Origin: Amphibalanus amphitrite
Lineage: Eukaryota; Arthropoda; Thecostraca; Balanomorpha; Balanidae
DNA: 64,000 nucleotides
Direction: 5' to 3'
Assembly (NCBI RefSeq): GCF_019059575.1
Contig: NW_024882863.1
Location: 117,670 to 181,669 of the forward strand
Within the stretch, counting starts at the first letter, position 1. Each line of letters opens with the position of its first letter. The position numbers and the translations under genes were made by a program. The notes below the pieces were generated by a model. It had not been told where the DNA came from and searched no databases. It saw only the letters and a list, made by a program, of their open reading frames with translations. This document shows positions 1 to 13,300 of this stretch, one piece after another.

Positions 1-1182
1 CGGCATGAAGAAGACAATAATGAAGACGAAGGAATTACTTCAAAAATCGCAACAACTGAAGCGAAGCATTGAAGGATTTGGACTATCGCAACAGTACTAC
101 AACAAAGCCCGCCAAAGGCCACCAGTTGTTTCGACAGCATGCGCTTATCTATGCTGAGCCCAAGAGTTCAACCTACCCTTTCACCCAATCAGAAAGAACC
201 CTACCCGCAAGAGTGACTTCAGCCCACGTCAATCTTTGCATTCACTGCTACCACCAAAAACCTCACCCGCAAGTGACTTAGACCAACGCCCATCTTTTGC
301 ATTCACCGCTACCAGCAATTATCCACCTCTCCAGTTATGGCTCTCAATGTTCCCTGCCCTTTGAACGCCTCGCTACCGAAAAATACCTACCCCGAGTTGC
401 CCAACGCAGGATGACTTCCCAGAATTCTGCACTCATCAACCCCAGCTTGCCCCTTTCTCATTGCCGTCACGCTATGAAGAACGTTTAGCAGTTCTTACCC
501 TGTTTTGCAGCACCCTGACCCCACCGCTGGAGTGAGAATGCCCTCCAGTATCCACCAGCAACCCAAGCGGAACCCGACCAGGAGATGTTTAACACATTTC
601 ACCCTCCCAGAATATTGCCTTTCCCTAATATACTGCTTGGAACATCTCTGTGACCCTCAAGCACCCCACCCCAGTTTACTCTTACTCTTTTACAGAACCC
701 CAGCAGGATCGGACACCAGTGCGGATCGTCTTGCTAGCTTATTCGCTTGCCCCCCCCCTCCCCCTGCTGCCCGACTGCTCTTGACCCATCACAAGCTGTA
801 TCATGATGCCCTTGACGCCTCACCCCCACTCGCAGGAGTTGAAGTCCATCTCCCCCACCCGTTCCCGCTTGGCCCTCAAATTCACCCCGAATGTGCCCCC
901 CCCCCTTGCTGTTCCGGCAACCGGCTGCCAATATGTGCTCTGCAACCCGACCACCCCTACCCACCCGACTTCGCCCGGCAAGCTTGACCACAAAAGCATC
1001 ATCTGTATTCTGTACGCCCTGGCCCTACTGTATTTCTTTTTACACCGCCGATTGCTTCCCTCGCCCCGAGTGCTGCCCACCCTCCCACAGTGTGTGCCAC
1101 GCCCTGTTTTACCCCACCGCAAGCGGCAATCTTCCAGAACATCTTGCGACGTTTCGTCTCAACGATAATCGTTGTTTTCTAG
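1..1182 (+). other. Mhc intron (5' window edge), no exon seen
   Basis: C-rich, repetitive non-coding DNA that ends at the acceptor of the Mhc relay exon. Short imperfect repeats built on 'CACCCGCAAGTGACTT'-like words occur around 180-300. Open frames here are C-rich and proline-biased, lack homology that I recognise, and look like chance. A constitutive switch-II exon and any alternative relay exon must lie further upstream. Confidence 0.6.
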
Positions 1183-1353
1183 TTCAACGGCTTTGAGCAG
1201 CTGTGCATCAACTTCACCAATGAGAAGCTGCAGCAGTTCTTCAACCACCACATGTTCGTACTTGAGCAAGAGGAGTACAAGCGTGAGGGTATTAACTGGA
1301 CCTTTGTCGACTTCGGTATGGATCTCCAGGCTTGCATTGAGCTTATGGAGAAG
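1183..1353 (+). CDS. Mhc: Mhc relay-helix exon
   Basis: 57 codons, phase 0 at both ends, acceptor TTTTCTAG and donor AAG|GTGGGT. It starts [20 protein letters not shown], the relay helix just after switch II, and ends [11 protein letters not shown]. In insects this segment (Drosophila exon 9) is one of several mutually exclusive exons. I see only one version in the window, so alternatives, if present, lie upstream of base 1. Confidence 0.95.
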
Positions 1354-4300
1354 GTGGGTGAACGAAAGGCCTTAATCCCAAGTGGCGATGACTTGGGGTG
1401 AGGCAGTGCATGCTAACTATTCATTGTCGTCCTTTTGAGGTCTACGACGCTCCGCCAAGAGTTGTGCAAGAAAAAAAGGTGGTCACTGGTCGTCCACGTT
1501 CTTTTTCGTCAGTAGTAGCGCGCTCTGCGTAGTTCAAAATACCGATATAAACACTTTCAGTCTTTGAGTTACGAGTCCGTCTTTGTTTATTAATCGTGGC
1601 ATCTACCGTGTTTCCTCTTGGTGGCTTGCTAGTTTCTCTTTAACAAAATCAGGAGTAACTCTCTCAGGATAAGGTTTGGGATAAAATATCCAATGTCCAT
1701 ACAAGTACGGCACAATCGCCATGTAAATTTATTAAAATTGGTGCTGGGGACCAAAACATTTTCTTCTATAGTTTAGGGATCATATGGACTGCAAGACGTT
1801 TCACGTGCTAAACCTAAATGTATATGGTAGCTGATGATTTAATTGGAATCAATGTGCTCATCAATCATCCAGCGATACATGCTACTCTTTTAGCTCACGA
1901 GCAAGACGTTGAGGAAATGACGAATGCTCTCTAAGGAAAAGATGTCTTTGGGATTATGAGCCTTTACGAATGGCGCATATACTTATCGCATTTTACGATA
2001 ATGTGCATGACTATTATCTTTATGTATGTCATCGTGCATGATTTACGGTGAACAATGCATGCAATAATTTGTCAAAAGACACATCGCCGGAAAATGTTAA
2101 TTGTTAAGTGCAAAAGCACACGATTAGATTAGAAAATGTTGTTTTCAATTTGCTTTATAAGAGTAAAAGTTTGCAAAATGATTTATTGAAGTCATATCAA
2201 AGTTCACTCAGTATCACATTTCAACAAGATTAATGTAGCTTACTAGCATGCGCTTAGCTGAAAACGAGTCAAAATATTAAGACCAAAAGATAATTAAAGG
2301 CTCTAAAACTAAAGGCCTGGAGACCCTCGTGCAGCAAAGGACAGCGCTTTTCAAGCACGATTCGTGAAATATTGACTCATATCTCCGCCTCGGCTCTTTT
2401 GCCAGAAGCGCGACACAATATGTGCGCGGAGTGCGGATTAGCTCTGTCATCCGCAGAGGGTCCCCAGAGCATTCGGCCCGGCTGCTGTAACACCCCACCC
2501 CCAACCATTTCAGCCCATGGGTGTGCTCTCCATCCTTGAGGAGGAGAGTATGTTCCCCAAGGCCACCGACAAGTCGTTCGAGGAGAAGCTGAAGAACAAC
2601 CACCTCGGCAAGTCGTCCTGCTTCATCAAGCCCAAGCCGCCCAAGCCGGGACAGAAGGAGGCTCACTTCGCCATTGTCCATTACGCTGGAACCGTGAGTG
2701 GCAACGCAGAACACCAACAATTGTCGTTCAACACATCAACAAAGATGTGATGGCAGCACTTTGATACGTATCGCTCCGCAAAGAATGGTCTTGGATGTTG
2801 CCTTCTTATGCGACTTATACAGAGATGCTTAGCTTAAAGACAAAACAGGAGTTTTAAGATGGTATCTCGATGGCCCGATGCCCTGCCATCGTTACTCTAT
2901 TGAAGTCCAACCCGCTTCCACGACTACCCTCTAAGCTCCACATAAAGGAAACAAGCTCCTTCCCACATCCCACTTCCAACTATCACAGCTCGCTCTCTGC
3001 CGTCCCCAGGTGGCGTACAACCTCACCGGCTGGCTCGAGAAGAACAAGGACCCGCTGAACGACACGGTCGTTGACCAGTTTAAGAAGGGCTCCAACGCCC
3101 TGGCTGTGGAGATCTTCGCCGACCACCCGGGCCAGTCGGCCCCGGCCGATGCTGGCGGCAAGGGTACGCCGGTTACACACTGATAGGGGAATAAGGGATG
3201 GTAACACAGCAGAACACTGCCAGACAATAACTGCAGAAGAGGGGAGGTGGTTGTTGTCACAAAGATGGAGTTACACACTGATGGAGAGTAACTGCAAGGG
3301 AAAGAAAGTACCAAATGATCACAAACCAACACTAACTCACATGTTGTCATTTGGGTCAGGGGGATGACACCTTACCACAAAACAACTTCAAAACACTATA
3401 CATAATAACAGGCGTTCGAAACATAGGAAGAGCAATACTGACTGTCCATGAGGCACTACATACTGCAGGAGTAGGGTGGGGGTAATACTGGTTATTCACA
3501 ACGCACATGTTTGTAGTCGGTAGGAGTTGTCGGTGGGGTAATGAAAACTGACAATGGAGGATAACAACTCTGGCGGGCAAGAACGACATGGTCAGGGGGA
3601 TGGTAGGTAACTAAGATACCGTGCACTGATAGCTAGGAAATGAATGCTTCTGTTGGTAGTCATGTTGGTACTGTAGGCATTGACGACGACCAGAAATGTG
3701 AAATGTTTCCGTAGGTAAGAGCAAGTTCTGGCGAGTGTTTTGCTTTTCATGATAAATAGCGAGTAACTCTTCGTGTTAACGTTAACATAAGAAACTTTCT
3801 TTGCGATTCGTTGCTGGCAATCAAAGCTGATTTCATAATGAAGCTGATGTTTAGATGAAGCTCTCTCAGATTGGCCTGACCACGCCACTGATATTACCTA
3901 ACTGCAGGAGCCAAGCGTCAGAAGGGTTCCGGCTTCCAAACCGTGTCCGCCATGTACAGGGTAAATATCAACTCTTATGCGCCGCGATGCTCAGGACGAC
4001 GTGCCTTGCTGCCGGCAGCGAAACAATCTTCTTCACTCGCCATTTAAGTGATATGTATCGCTTTTAATATCAAAGAGACAATTTTCCCGCTGCCAATGCG
4101 AGACACGTTCGCCCTCGAAGCGGGCGCCGGGTCGATCAGAAGTCATCATGCCTAGCTCTCTCGTCTCTAAGTAAGCCAAGCTGTTGTTGATGACTCGGCC
4201 TTCGTCCCGGCGGCCGCTTCAATAGTGTCTGTCTCCGCGCTTTGAGCACGGTCTGACGACGGCAAGACGCCGGTCTGGCCTTCGTCAGACCGTGTTTGCG

Positions 4301-7300
4301 CCTGTGTGCCACTCTGGTGCGTCCATTAACACCACGATGTTGTGTCCTTTCAAGGCGGTCGCAAGAAGGGCGCAGGCTTTGCCACCGTGTCTTCGGGTTA
4401 CAAGGTTTGGCAAACGTGGATGAGTGTTACTGTCCCCCTCCCACCCTAGATGCACGTGCGCCCGGGCTGCGAGAGCACGAGCGCAGTTTCGGGCCGTCGT
4501 GCACGAACCGCAGTTCGAGAGGAACCAATGCACGATCTTCGTCCGGCAGCAGCAGCAGTCGTGCACAGAGATGAGGCCAGCGGTGTCCTCGGGGAGACCG
4601 CACCCTCCCGCCCCGACCCAGAGCTCCCTCCACCCACCCCTGTACAGAGGTCGTCGCAGCAGGCGCACTCGGAGGCCAGCAGATCTGCATCGGAGGAGAC
4701 CGTGCCCACTCTCTTGCAACTCCCCCCACCCCACCGCCTCTCTCAGCCAGCAACCCCATGCAGTGGACTGGTCGACAAAAGCACACTTCACAGGAAGCCT
4801 GCAGTAATTCGCACACCTTGGTTGTTGTTGTTGTTGCTGTATATGTTGTTGCACATACCGTTAGGCGGCACGGGCGGACATCGATAGCAGCGCCTCTATC
4901 GGTCACTAGGGAAAGCTGGGCTGTAGGCGACGAAATACCGGCTGAGTTGTCACAAGTTAAATAGGTTTATAGACATCCGTCTTGTGAAAAAGTTGAACTT
5001 TTGCCTTCAATATTTCTACAGGCAATTTTAGAAGTGCCTTCACATAGATTACAAAACCGTTTAGATTATTTTATTCACTTCGAGCCTTCCCTATTGTTCT
5101 TGATGATGCGGGAACTATTTCTAATTAGTGTTTCTAGCTTAGTAAAAGAACATATTGTGCAAACGATGAAAAAAGCATAAATGGAAGATTTTAAATGCAA
5201 TTTTCTGTAACAAATAATGGTAAATTCTCTACACATCAAGGAAAAGGTGCATGGTAACTGATAATTTAAAGTTCTTGGGGCCAGTTGGTTTCTTCTTTTC
5301 TTACGTCGCCCCAATGGCCGCGAATACACTTGTGATAACGCCTATCGCATCGCCGGCATGTGATGATGATGCCTGTGACCTCAATGTTCGATACGACACC
5401 CTTGCCAACCTCTCTTCACCAAGACATGACCCCACCACCACCACAGTCGAAGCCCGTACGTAGTCCGGTGATCCGCCATGTATTACTCGCTTTCCCTAGC
5501 TCGCAGCGCCTTTCGCACTACCTCTGTGTCTCTGCTTGTGGTCAAGAGCTTGCATACTGCCGCGCAATGCCCTCGTCCAATGTTTGACGCGCTTGAGGCG
5601 TCAACTTCCGCGAGGGTGTCGCCAATGGTGGCGGACTGATGTCATTTAGTCGGCTCTTTTTTATGCTGCCCAAGCTCAGCCAGTGTGGGGTGGCGGCTGG
5701 CTGCATCCCACAAAAGGAGAAGCTGAACAAATCGGCCGTTGAGAAATTGCTACTGGGTCTATGTTGAACCACAGCATCGGTTCCTGACCACCACTGGTGA
5801 CGCCTTTTTTGTATGTTGAGCTCCTAGCTAGCTGCACGTATAGAGAGACACCGTGGCCAGCATTACGTCATTTTTCGTCTTCGAGCCAAGTAGCTATTAG
5901 CTATTCACTATCATCAAGTGATAAGTGTGCATTTTGCTTCGGACGTCATGTACATCACAGTCATCTACTTTTTCAATAAAAACTGGCTATCCCAAATAAT
6001 AGCGAATAGAATGTTCATTTCTGTAAGGCATGAGCAAGTTCAATTCCAGTAATTCATGGCCAACTCAGTTTGGCTATTATTGCGCGTGCCAGGAACAATA
6101 AATATTTTGAAACTCAGACAATAAGTGACCGGTTAGTCCAAGCGGATTGTTTTCGTGGACAGGACCTTAAATCGAAGGCTACTTGGCGACTCTATGGCTC
6201 ATATTGTCATGCTGCTTTATCGCGTATGCCTTTTTGTGTCACTTAACGTGTTTTTCTACTGTCGTATTTGTTTTATAACATCATAGCCGCAGCCAGCTTT
6301 CTGCCTCACACAGGCTTCTGCTTTTCATTTCAAAACCGGCCTCCATTTTTATGGCCGTAACAGCTTTTTGTCTCACGCTAAAGCTGCTATAGTACTTGTC
6401 TCATGTGCTAAGTCCCATCTGCTAAGTCTCATGCGGCTTCCTGTGTTTCGTCCGGCCTCTTTTGTCGCACATCCTGAGCTACTCCATCTCACGGGTCCTC
6501 CTCTTGCAGCCTCAATCACCTTCTCCCCATCACCCCGACGACCATCTTCGCCGCGGAAATTCACCCGGCACCCTCCGCGACCCCATTACCTCACGTGTTG
6601 TCGCTCTGTCTCTCATCTCCAAGAGTCTGCAGAGCTGACCGACGCTTCGTACCGTCCACAGGAGCAGCTCAACGGTCTGATGAAGACCCTGAACAGCACT
6701 CAGCCTCACTTCATCCGTTGCATCATTCCCAACGAGTTCAAGCAGACTGGTCAGTTGGAAACTGGGGGAGGCCGCAGGGCTATAGGATCTCCTCCATGAT
6801 AGCTAGTTGTTGGACTTCACGATGGAGACGCTTGGCAACTCATCGCCATTAACGGAGAATTGTAAATCGATCAGTCAATCGTTAACTTGAGCAGCCGTTG
6901 ACATGCTTAGGTAAACCATGTCAATAATTCGCGTTCTGTCGGTCTCCGCTTAGAGTTTCGAACGTAAGCAGCATAATTCCTTGCTCAAAACGTTCACCGA
7001 AATCAACCACAACTTTCCGGACATGCCCCTGTTCTTCGCCAAACCATCACTGCATCAGCGGCTGACTCCGACCTTACTGCTTTCCTTCGCGACCAACTCT
7101 TTCGCCCCCTTTCCGCAGGTGTGATCGACTCCCACCTCGTCATGCACCAGCTGACCTGTAACGGTGTGCTTGAAGGCATCCGTATTTGCCGCAAGGGCTT
7201 CCCCAACCGAATGGTCTACTCGGACTTCAAGCACCGGTACGTTATCACGAAGTTAGACCACTGGGGTGGAAAGGTGCAAAGTTCACAAAATACACCTCAG

Positions 7301-10300
7301 CCCAGTGTATTGGACATAGTTAGTACCCAACAGGCCAGCCGGCAGACCTGGAGATATTTATACAAGAACGGTGCGAGACTGGGGCCTCGAAAAGCATACT
7401 TTTTAGTCTCAACTTACGCTGGCTCCACATTGTTCTTTGATGAATAGAATGTATCGAATACCACCTTACATTACGATGAAACAGTGGGTAGAATACTCGT
7501 ATGTATAGCTGTAGGTACAGAGTCCCAATGCCCTCCCGTCACCCCGCTACAGCTACAAGATCCTGGCCACCAAGGAGATGACCAAGGAGAAGGAGGACAA
7601 GCAGGCGGCCGCCGTGTGCTTCGAGAAGATCCAGCTGGAGGAGGAAAAGTTCCGCCTTGGTCACACTAAGGTCACTAACCTCCCTTTGGCAGAATGCTTG
7701 GCGGGATCCGGCCAAGGAGCAGCAGTTTTTGTTTCAGAGTCGGCACGCGCAGTTGCAGGAATGGTTCCACCCTTTTGCAGGGCAGTCGTCTCGAATGAAC
7801 ATTACTCCTTTGTGTATCTCGAACTATGTACATATTATGTGTGTAACATCGGATAACTTGTGACACGTATTCGGGAAGAGTGCCAAATCTGTGTAGTGTC
7901 GACTGACTATGTGAATACGTGTTGTGAGGAATTCGTTGACTGTGTTCCACGTGTAGTGTATATATTAATGTGTACATTCATAACTTCATAATTCCAAGAC
8001 ACACAACCAGATACTGAGGGCAAAACAGGCGGGACATCCTGACAAATTTATCCTTACTCATTTGAGTTTGAAAATACAAAGGCACCCAATCATACTTTCT
8101 CAGCATTCTGACTCATTCCAATCCAACCCAAGTCCTTCAGGATCAACCTCATGTCTTCGAGCACTTAGACCTCCAAAGATCTAACCGATCACCAGACGCC
8201 AGTCACTGAACATGCCACCCGTTCGGTTACTCCAACAGCTACAAGATCCTGGCCGCTCAGGAGATGGCCAAGGAGAAGGAGGACCAGCAGGCGGCAGGCG
8301 CCTGTTTCGATAAGATTGGCCTTGACAAGGAGCTGTTCCGTCTTGGACACACCAAGGCAATGCCGCCTTAGACAGATAGACATAGCTTAGGGTAGACGCT
8401 GTAGATTTTTTTTCGCTTGGTCAGAATACGATGCTGCATAGCAGGTCATATGTTCATGCGAGAGCGTGAAGCGCAGCCTGCGTATTGTCACTTAGTGGGT
8501 TGCTTTCAACGATAGCAAGTATAGAGAACAAAGCTGAAACACTTCCCCTTAAAATCTGATAAAATAGAAGAGTTGGAGGATAGCTTAGTGAAATATCACG
8601 ACAGAAGTACATTAGTTAAATAATGGCCTCGGTTAAAACCCTAGTCGAGGAAAGACTTCATCATAGTTGGCATTGAAAAGCAGAGTTCTAGAAGCCATGG
8701 GCTGGTAAAATTTTACCTTTCAAGCCGTAACAGTAGGGTCATCTTAAAAAGTAGTGCCATGAGATTAGGTGTTGACGTAGTACGCACGCCAATAGGTAGC
8801 AAGTATCGTAGTGCAGATTGAGCAGTTTTCTTGAGCTGGTCGTAGTCAAGTGTTGATGAATGGTTTAATTGAAACTTCGAGTGATTTTTCAGCAGACATT
8901 GACCCTTTAGTTCGAGACCGGATGGTACAATGTAGCTAAGAAGAAATCCTTCATCCCTTCTCACATCAAACCGTGAGACGAATTCCTATCTGCCATCGTC
9001 TCCTCAAAACCACCTACACTTCAGTTCTCCACCACGCCAATCTCACTCCATGTGACACCACTGACATTGATCTGCCATTCGTTTAGCTACATGATTCTCG
9101 CTCCGAAGAAAATGCAGCAGGCTAAGGAGGAGAAGGACGCAGCTGCTGCGTGCTTCGAGAGTGTAGAGCTCGACCAGGAGAAGTACCGTCTCGGTCACAC
9201 CAAGGTAGCATCGCTACCCCACCACTGTTTCCGGGAGACCCTTGGCGACTGCGAATCGGCCTTGCCCCTGCAACTGGAATGCCCCTTCCACAGGGATTGC
9301 CACCAGCGGAGGTCGCGGTGTTCCAGCACGCTCCGGAGACTCCCCCCCCCCCCCACCGACCCGAGTTGACCCCTCACCCTGAATGATGCAGCGATGGTGC
9401 TAGCGCGGAGTCCCCTCTCTTCCCCTGCCCCCCGGATCGCCCCCCTCGAATTACCCCAGCCCTATACCCTCCCAGCTCGTCGGGTGACTGAAAGCACATT
9501 ACCCCTTTACAGTGTCTGATCGATGTGTGGAAAGAGGCGCGGCCCTGTACTCCCAACAGCCCCACCCACCTCCAGCAAGGAATTCCAGACCTGTCTCGTT
9601 TGAACCTTTGTTTGTTTGACTCTGCAAGTGACATCCAGCTGTATCATTTGGTTGACCCTTTCATAGACCCTAGAACAGAAAGACCTTGAGGCTGCACTTG
9701 TTGGTGATAAGCTTCCCTGTGACCAGGGAAGTTCCACTGCAATTCCATTTTCTAAAACAATCTCTGGCATTTTTGCACTTTCCGTAGCTACATGATCCTC
9801 GCGCCCAAGAAAATGAAACAGGCCAAGGAGGACAAAGAAGCGTGCGAGGTTTGCATGGAAACCATCCAGCTTGAGGCGGAAAAATTCCGCTTGGGGCATA
9901 CCAAGGTAGTGCCATAGCTCTGGGTGCTTGCTCCCCGGCGTTTAAAACGATACCGATAAGCTCTGAGGGGCCATTCGCAAGTTGTGTGGCTGAAATTCTG
10001 AACGGCTTTAAAACGCTTAAACAGCTATTCACGGCTTTTCTATATCTCTATCGCTATAAAAGCTTAACCATTTTATACACGCAATGCTTCTGGATCCTCC
10101 AGTTTCAAAGTCATGCATTGTTCAAAGCTATGACTGTTTTGACTTGAGTGACTGCTTATTGTCACCAACTTTCGGCTGTTGTGTGTTTCAAAATGTTATT
10201 TTAAACCCAGCAAAATGACATCTTCGCTTTAATTGTGCCCTCTCACCCAAAACCTCCCTGGATGGCTGGTGATATCATTTGCCACCCACGACTTGACGTG

Positions 10301-13300
10301 AAGCTCTCACTCTTTCGCTTGGGTGTTGTGCTCTCCGTTCTTCGAGTGCAGTGCTCTTTGCCACCCGATTCCCGAGTGCAGTGTTCCGCGTGTCCTGGCA
10401 GCTATCAGGAGCCCTTTCACGTGAACCTCGCACTCACCTTGCGCTTCCCTTACTTCTCTTTAGCTACATGATTCTTGCTCCGAAGAAAATGAGCAAGGCT
10501 AAGGAGGACAAGGAGGCCGCAGAGCTTTGCATGGAAGCCATCGAGCTTGAAACCGAAAAATTCCGCCTGGGGCACACGAAGGTAGTTTCGGTGAACTGGA
10601 ACATCTAACCATTTCGAAGTCCTGAATAGTGTCACGGCGCTTATTCAGGAAGAAAGCGAAGCGTTTCTGGAATGCGAACTTAATATGCCAGGATGTGGTC
10701 AAGACGAATGCAGTTGTACCCCTGTACCCCTTGTCATCGAATGGATTTGCAGCATGCGCGTGAATCGAAATGTGTTCACGCCTTCCCTACCCCACCCCGA
10801 GAATGACCTCTAGGGCCCTGAGACCATACCCGATCATGTACCAGACAGTCCGAGCTTTCCAATCGAACGAAATGCATCAGTGTGTACCTTCGCGACCAAT
10901 GTCAACGAAATCCGCACTGTCTCCATCTATGTTCGCAGCCATGTAGACAAAAGTCGCTCCGTAGAACCCCTTGCACCTGTCACCCATGCACTTTCCAGAC
11001 CCGAACCCACCCAATGCGCCCACTTAGACCCCTTGAACCTCCCCCCGTTGTGACACCCGGTCAAGAACGCCGCACGTCGCCGTTGACCCCTAGCAGGACT
11101 CTCTTGTCGTCACCCCATTGCCCCGAATGTTCTCCCATGGACCCGAGTGACCCCATGTAGCAGCCCGAGCCCCGAGGAAGAGGAAGCCCACCGCACGTCG
11201 TCGCCCTTGCCAACAACACCCAATGTTGTCTACTTGCCTGTGTGTTCCCAGGAGACCTGCATGAGGTAGAGGAGTTAGCTGTTCACCCGACATTGAGTTA
11301 CCCAGTCCGACAGCACCCTGTCTGACCCTGTGGGACGCACGTATCGGTCAGAACGTCACCCCCTCCGAGGCTGTTACCGAGTTACTTGGTGGACGTACGT
11401 TTTGGTGTGGGAGTGACGCATAACGTTACAGCGCCGGCCGCCTGGGGATGCTGACGCTTCAACGGTTCCGACATAACCTCCGCTGCCAGCTAGCCCTGTT
11501 TCGCAGCTGTCGCTTCTTGTAAACAGCTTTCGCTGCGAGAATCTGACCGACATTTTTGTGCCAAAAATGCATGTCCATTTTATGTGCGCCTCTGAAGCTG
11601 ACAATGCTAATATTGCTTCCCGGCAACTAGCTACCGCATCCTGCTACTGAAGACGGTTCCAGAGACCATGGATCCACGCAAAGCCACCAAGAAAGTGCTC
11701 TCAAAATTCACTCAGTTCGATGGAAAGTGCAGATACGGTCTGGCAAAGGTAGCTTCTGCTGAAACTAAGCCGTCTTCATTTCTTAATGAAGCACCTAATC
11801 GATCACATTAAGCACGCTGACCTCCACATTTCAGCACCGTTGCAGGCCCTTACTAGCAATTGGCAAATACCTACTTATGATCCTTCCAAAATTCTGATAA
11901 AATATATACATACTTCCTGTACTATCTGTCAGTACAGAATGTTTGGTGATAACTTCGCGATAACTTGAAAGCACAAGCGCACAACTTCAAACATATCTGC
12001 AGTAAGCCTGGCTACACACACTTTCAATTCAAGCAACATTCACATGCATTTCCTTCCCTGCACTTCCTCGCCTGCTAACCAAGGCTGCTCATTTCTGCAC
12101 TCTAACCTTACCACTGTTCAAGCTTCCTTCTTTGAGGTTCTTATCTCACCGGTAAGTCTTTTAACTTCTTGCAGTTATTGCGAACATTATTTGCAGCTAC
12201 GTAGCTCGTAGGTCAACGCAGGCTTGCGCATCTAATTTCAGACATCTCTTCTTTCTACGCATTTTGCAAAAACGATATGGCTAACGTCTTACCTTAATGC
12301 TGTAAAATTCAAGCAAATTACTTTGAAACAAAGTTATCGGCAGCAGAAGTCGTAATCAAACTCATTCAGTCCAGAAGGCAAAGAGATCCCCGTCAGCCAA
12401 CCTTTCCGAACCCCGTCTCGCAGTCTGCTGACCTCAACCACCACATCAGGTGTTCTTCCGCGCCGGAGTGCTGGGTCAGATGGAAGAGTTGCGTGACGAC
12501 CGGCTGGCCAAGATCTTCTCCTGGCTGCAGGCCTGGATCCGTGGCTACTTCTCCCGCAAGGAGTACAAGAAGCTGCAGGACCAGAGGTCAGTCGGCTAGG
12601 CTTCAAGTTAACTCCATGACGAGCTGTTGAGTTAGCGGTCTTGGCCTTTTCTTGGAATGCTTTCAGTTCATCTACCACATTTTCTAGCTCTTGCGACTTC
12701 TAGGCATCTGAAATACCTCTTGGCGATTTTCTTTAACGTTTAAGTCCCGGTCTAGCACGAGGCACAATGGTCTGAGCTCCTCTGTTCGACAGGATTGCCC
12801 TCTGCGTGGTGCAGCGCAACCTGCGCAAGTACATGCAGCTGCGCAACTGGATGTGGTTCAAGCTGTGGCAGAAGATCAAGCCCATGCTCAACGTCACCCG
12901 CATCGAGGATGAGATGCGCGTAAGTCTAACACTTTGATTATTTTTGTTAATGATAGACAATAAACATGAGTAGCGTTCAAGCTTGGCGCCTTTATCTGCC
13001 ATGCTGATTGCTGATGTACCGAAAGACGCGAATTGCAAATATCTCTGTTTATTCGTATTCATTGCACGCTGTCAGCCGGCCAGTTTCTTAATTATAATTT
13101 CTGTTATTACCTTTGGGATTATGACAGATTATCGTAGTATACACGCTTACTTTAAAGCAGGGTCATGACCGTGGAATGAATGATGCATGGTAAGCACAAT
13201 CTACTTCTTTCCTTTACAGGCCCTTGAGGAGAAGGCCCAGAAGGCCCTCGACGCCCTGGAGAAGGAGGAGAAGCTGCGCAAGCAGCTGGAGGAGCAGAAC

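Noticed and set aside
505..1196. Overlapping open frames on both strands, up to 160 codons
   Set aside because: They arise from C-rich intron sequence with few stops; no domain, no splice logic, and biased Pro/His/Ser content.
4285..4906. Long frames on both strands around loop-2 exon b
   Set aside because: GC-rich intron; only the 50-nt exon has splice sites and homology.
6632..6661. Possible 5' extension of the Mhc exon at 6662 (LTDASYRPQ)
   Set aside because: Joining loop-2 exons to 6662 restores the conserved MYR-EQL text; the extension would insert residues absent from muscle myosins.
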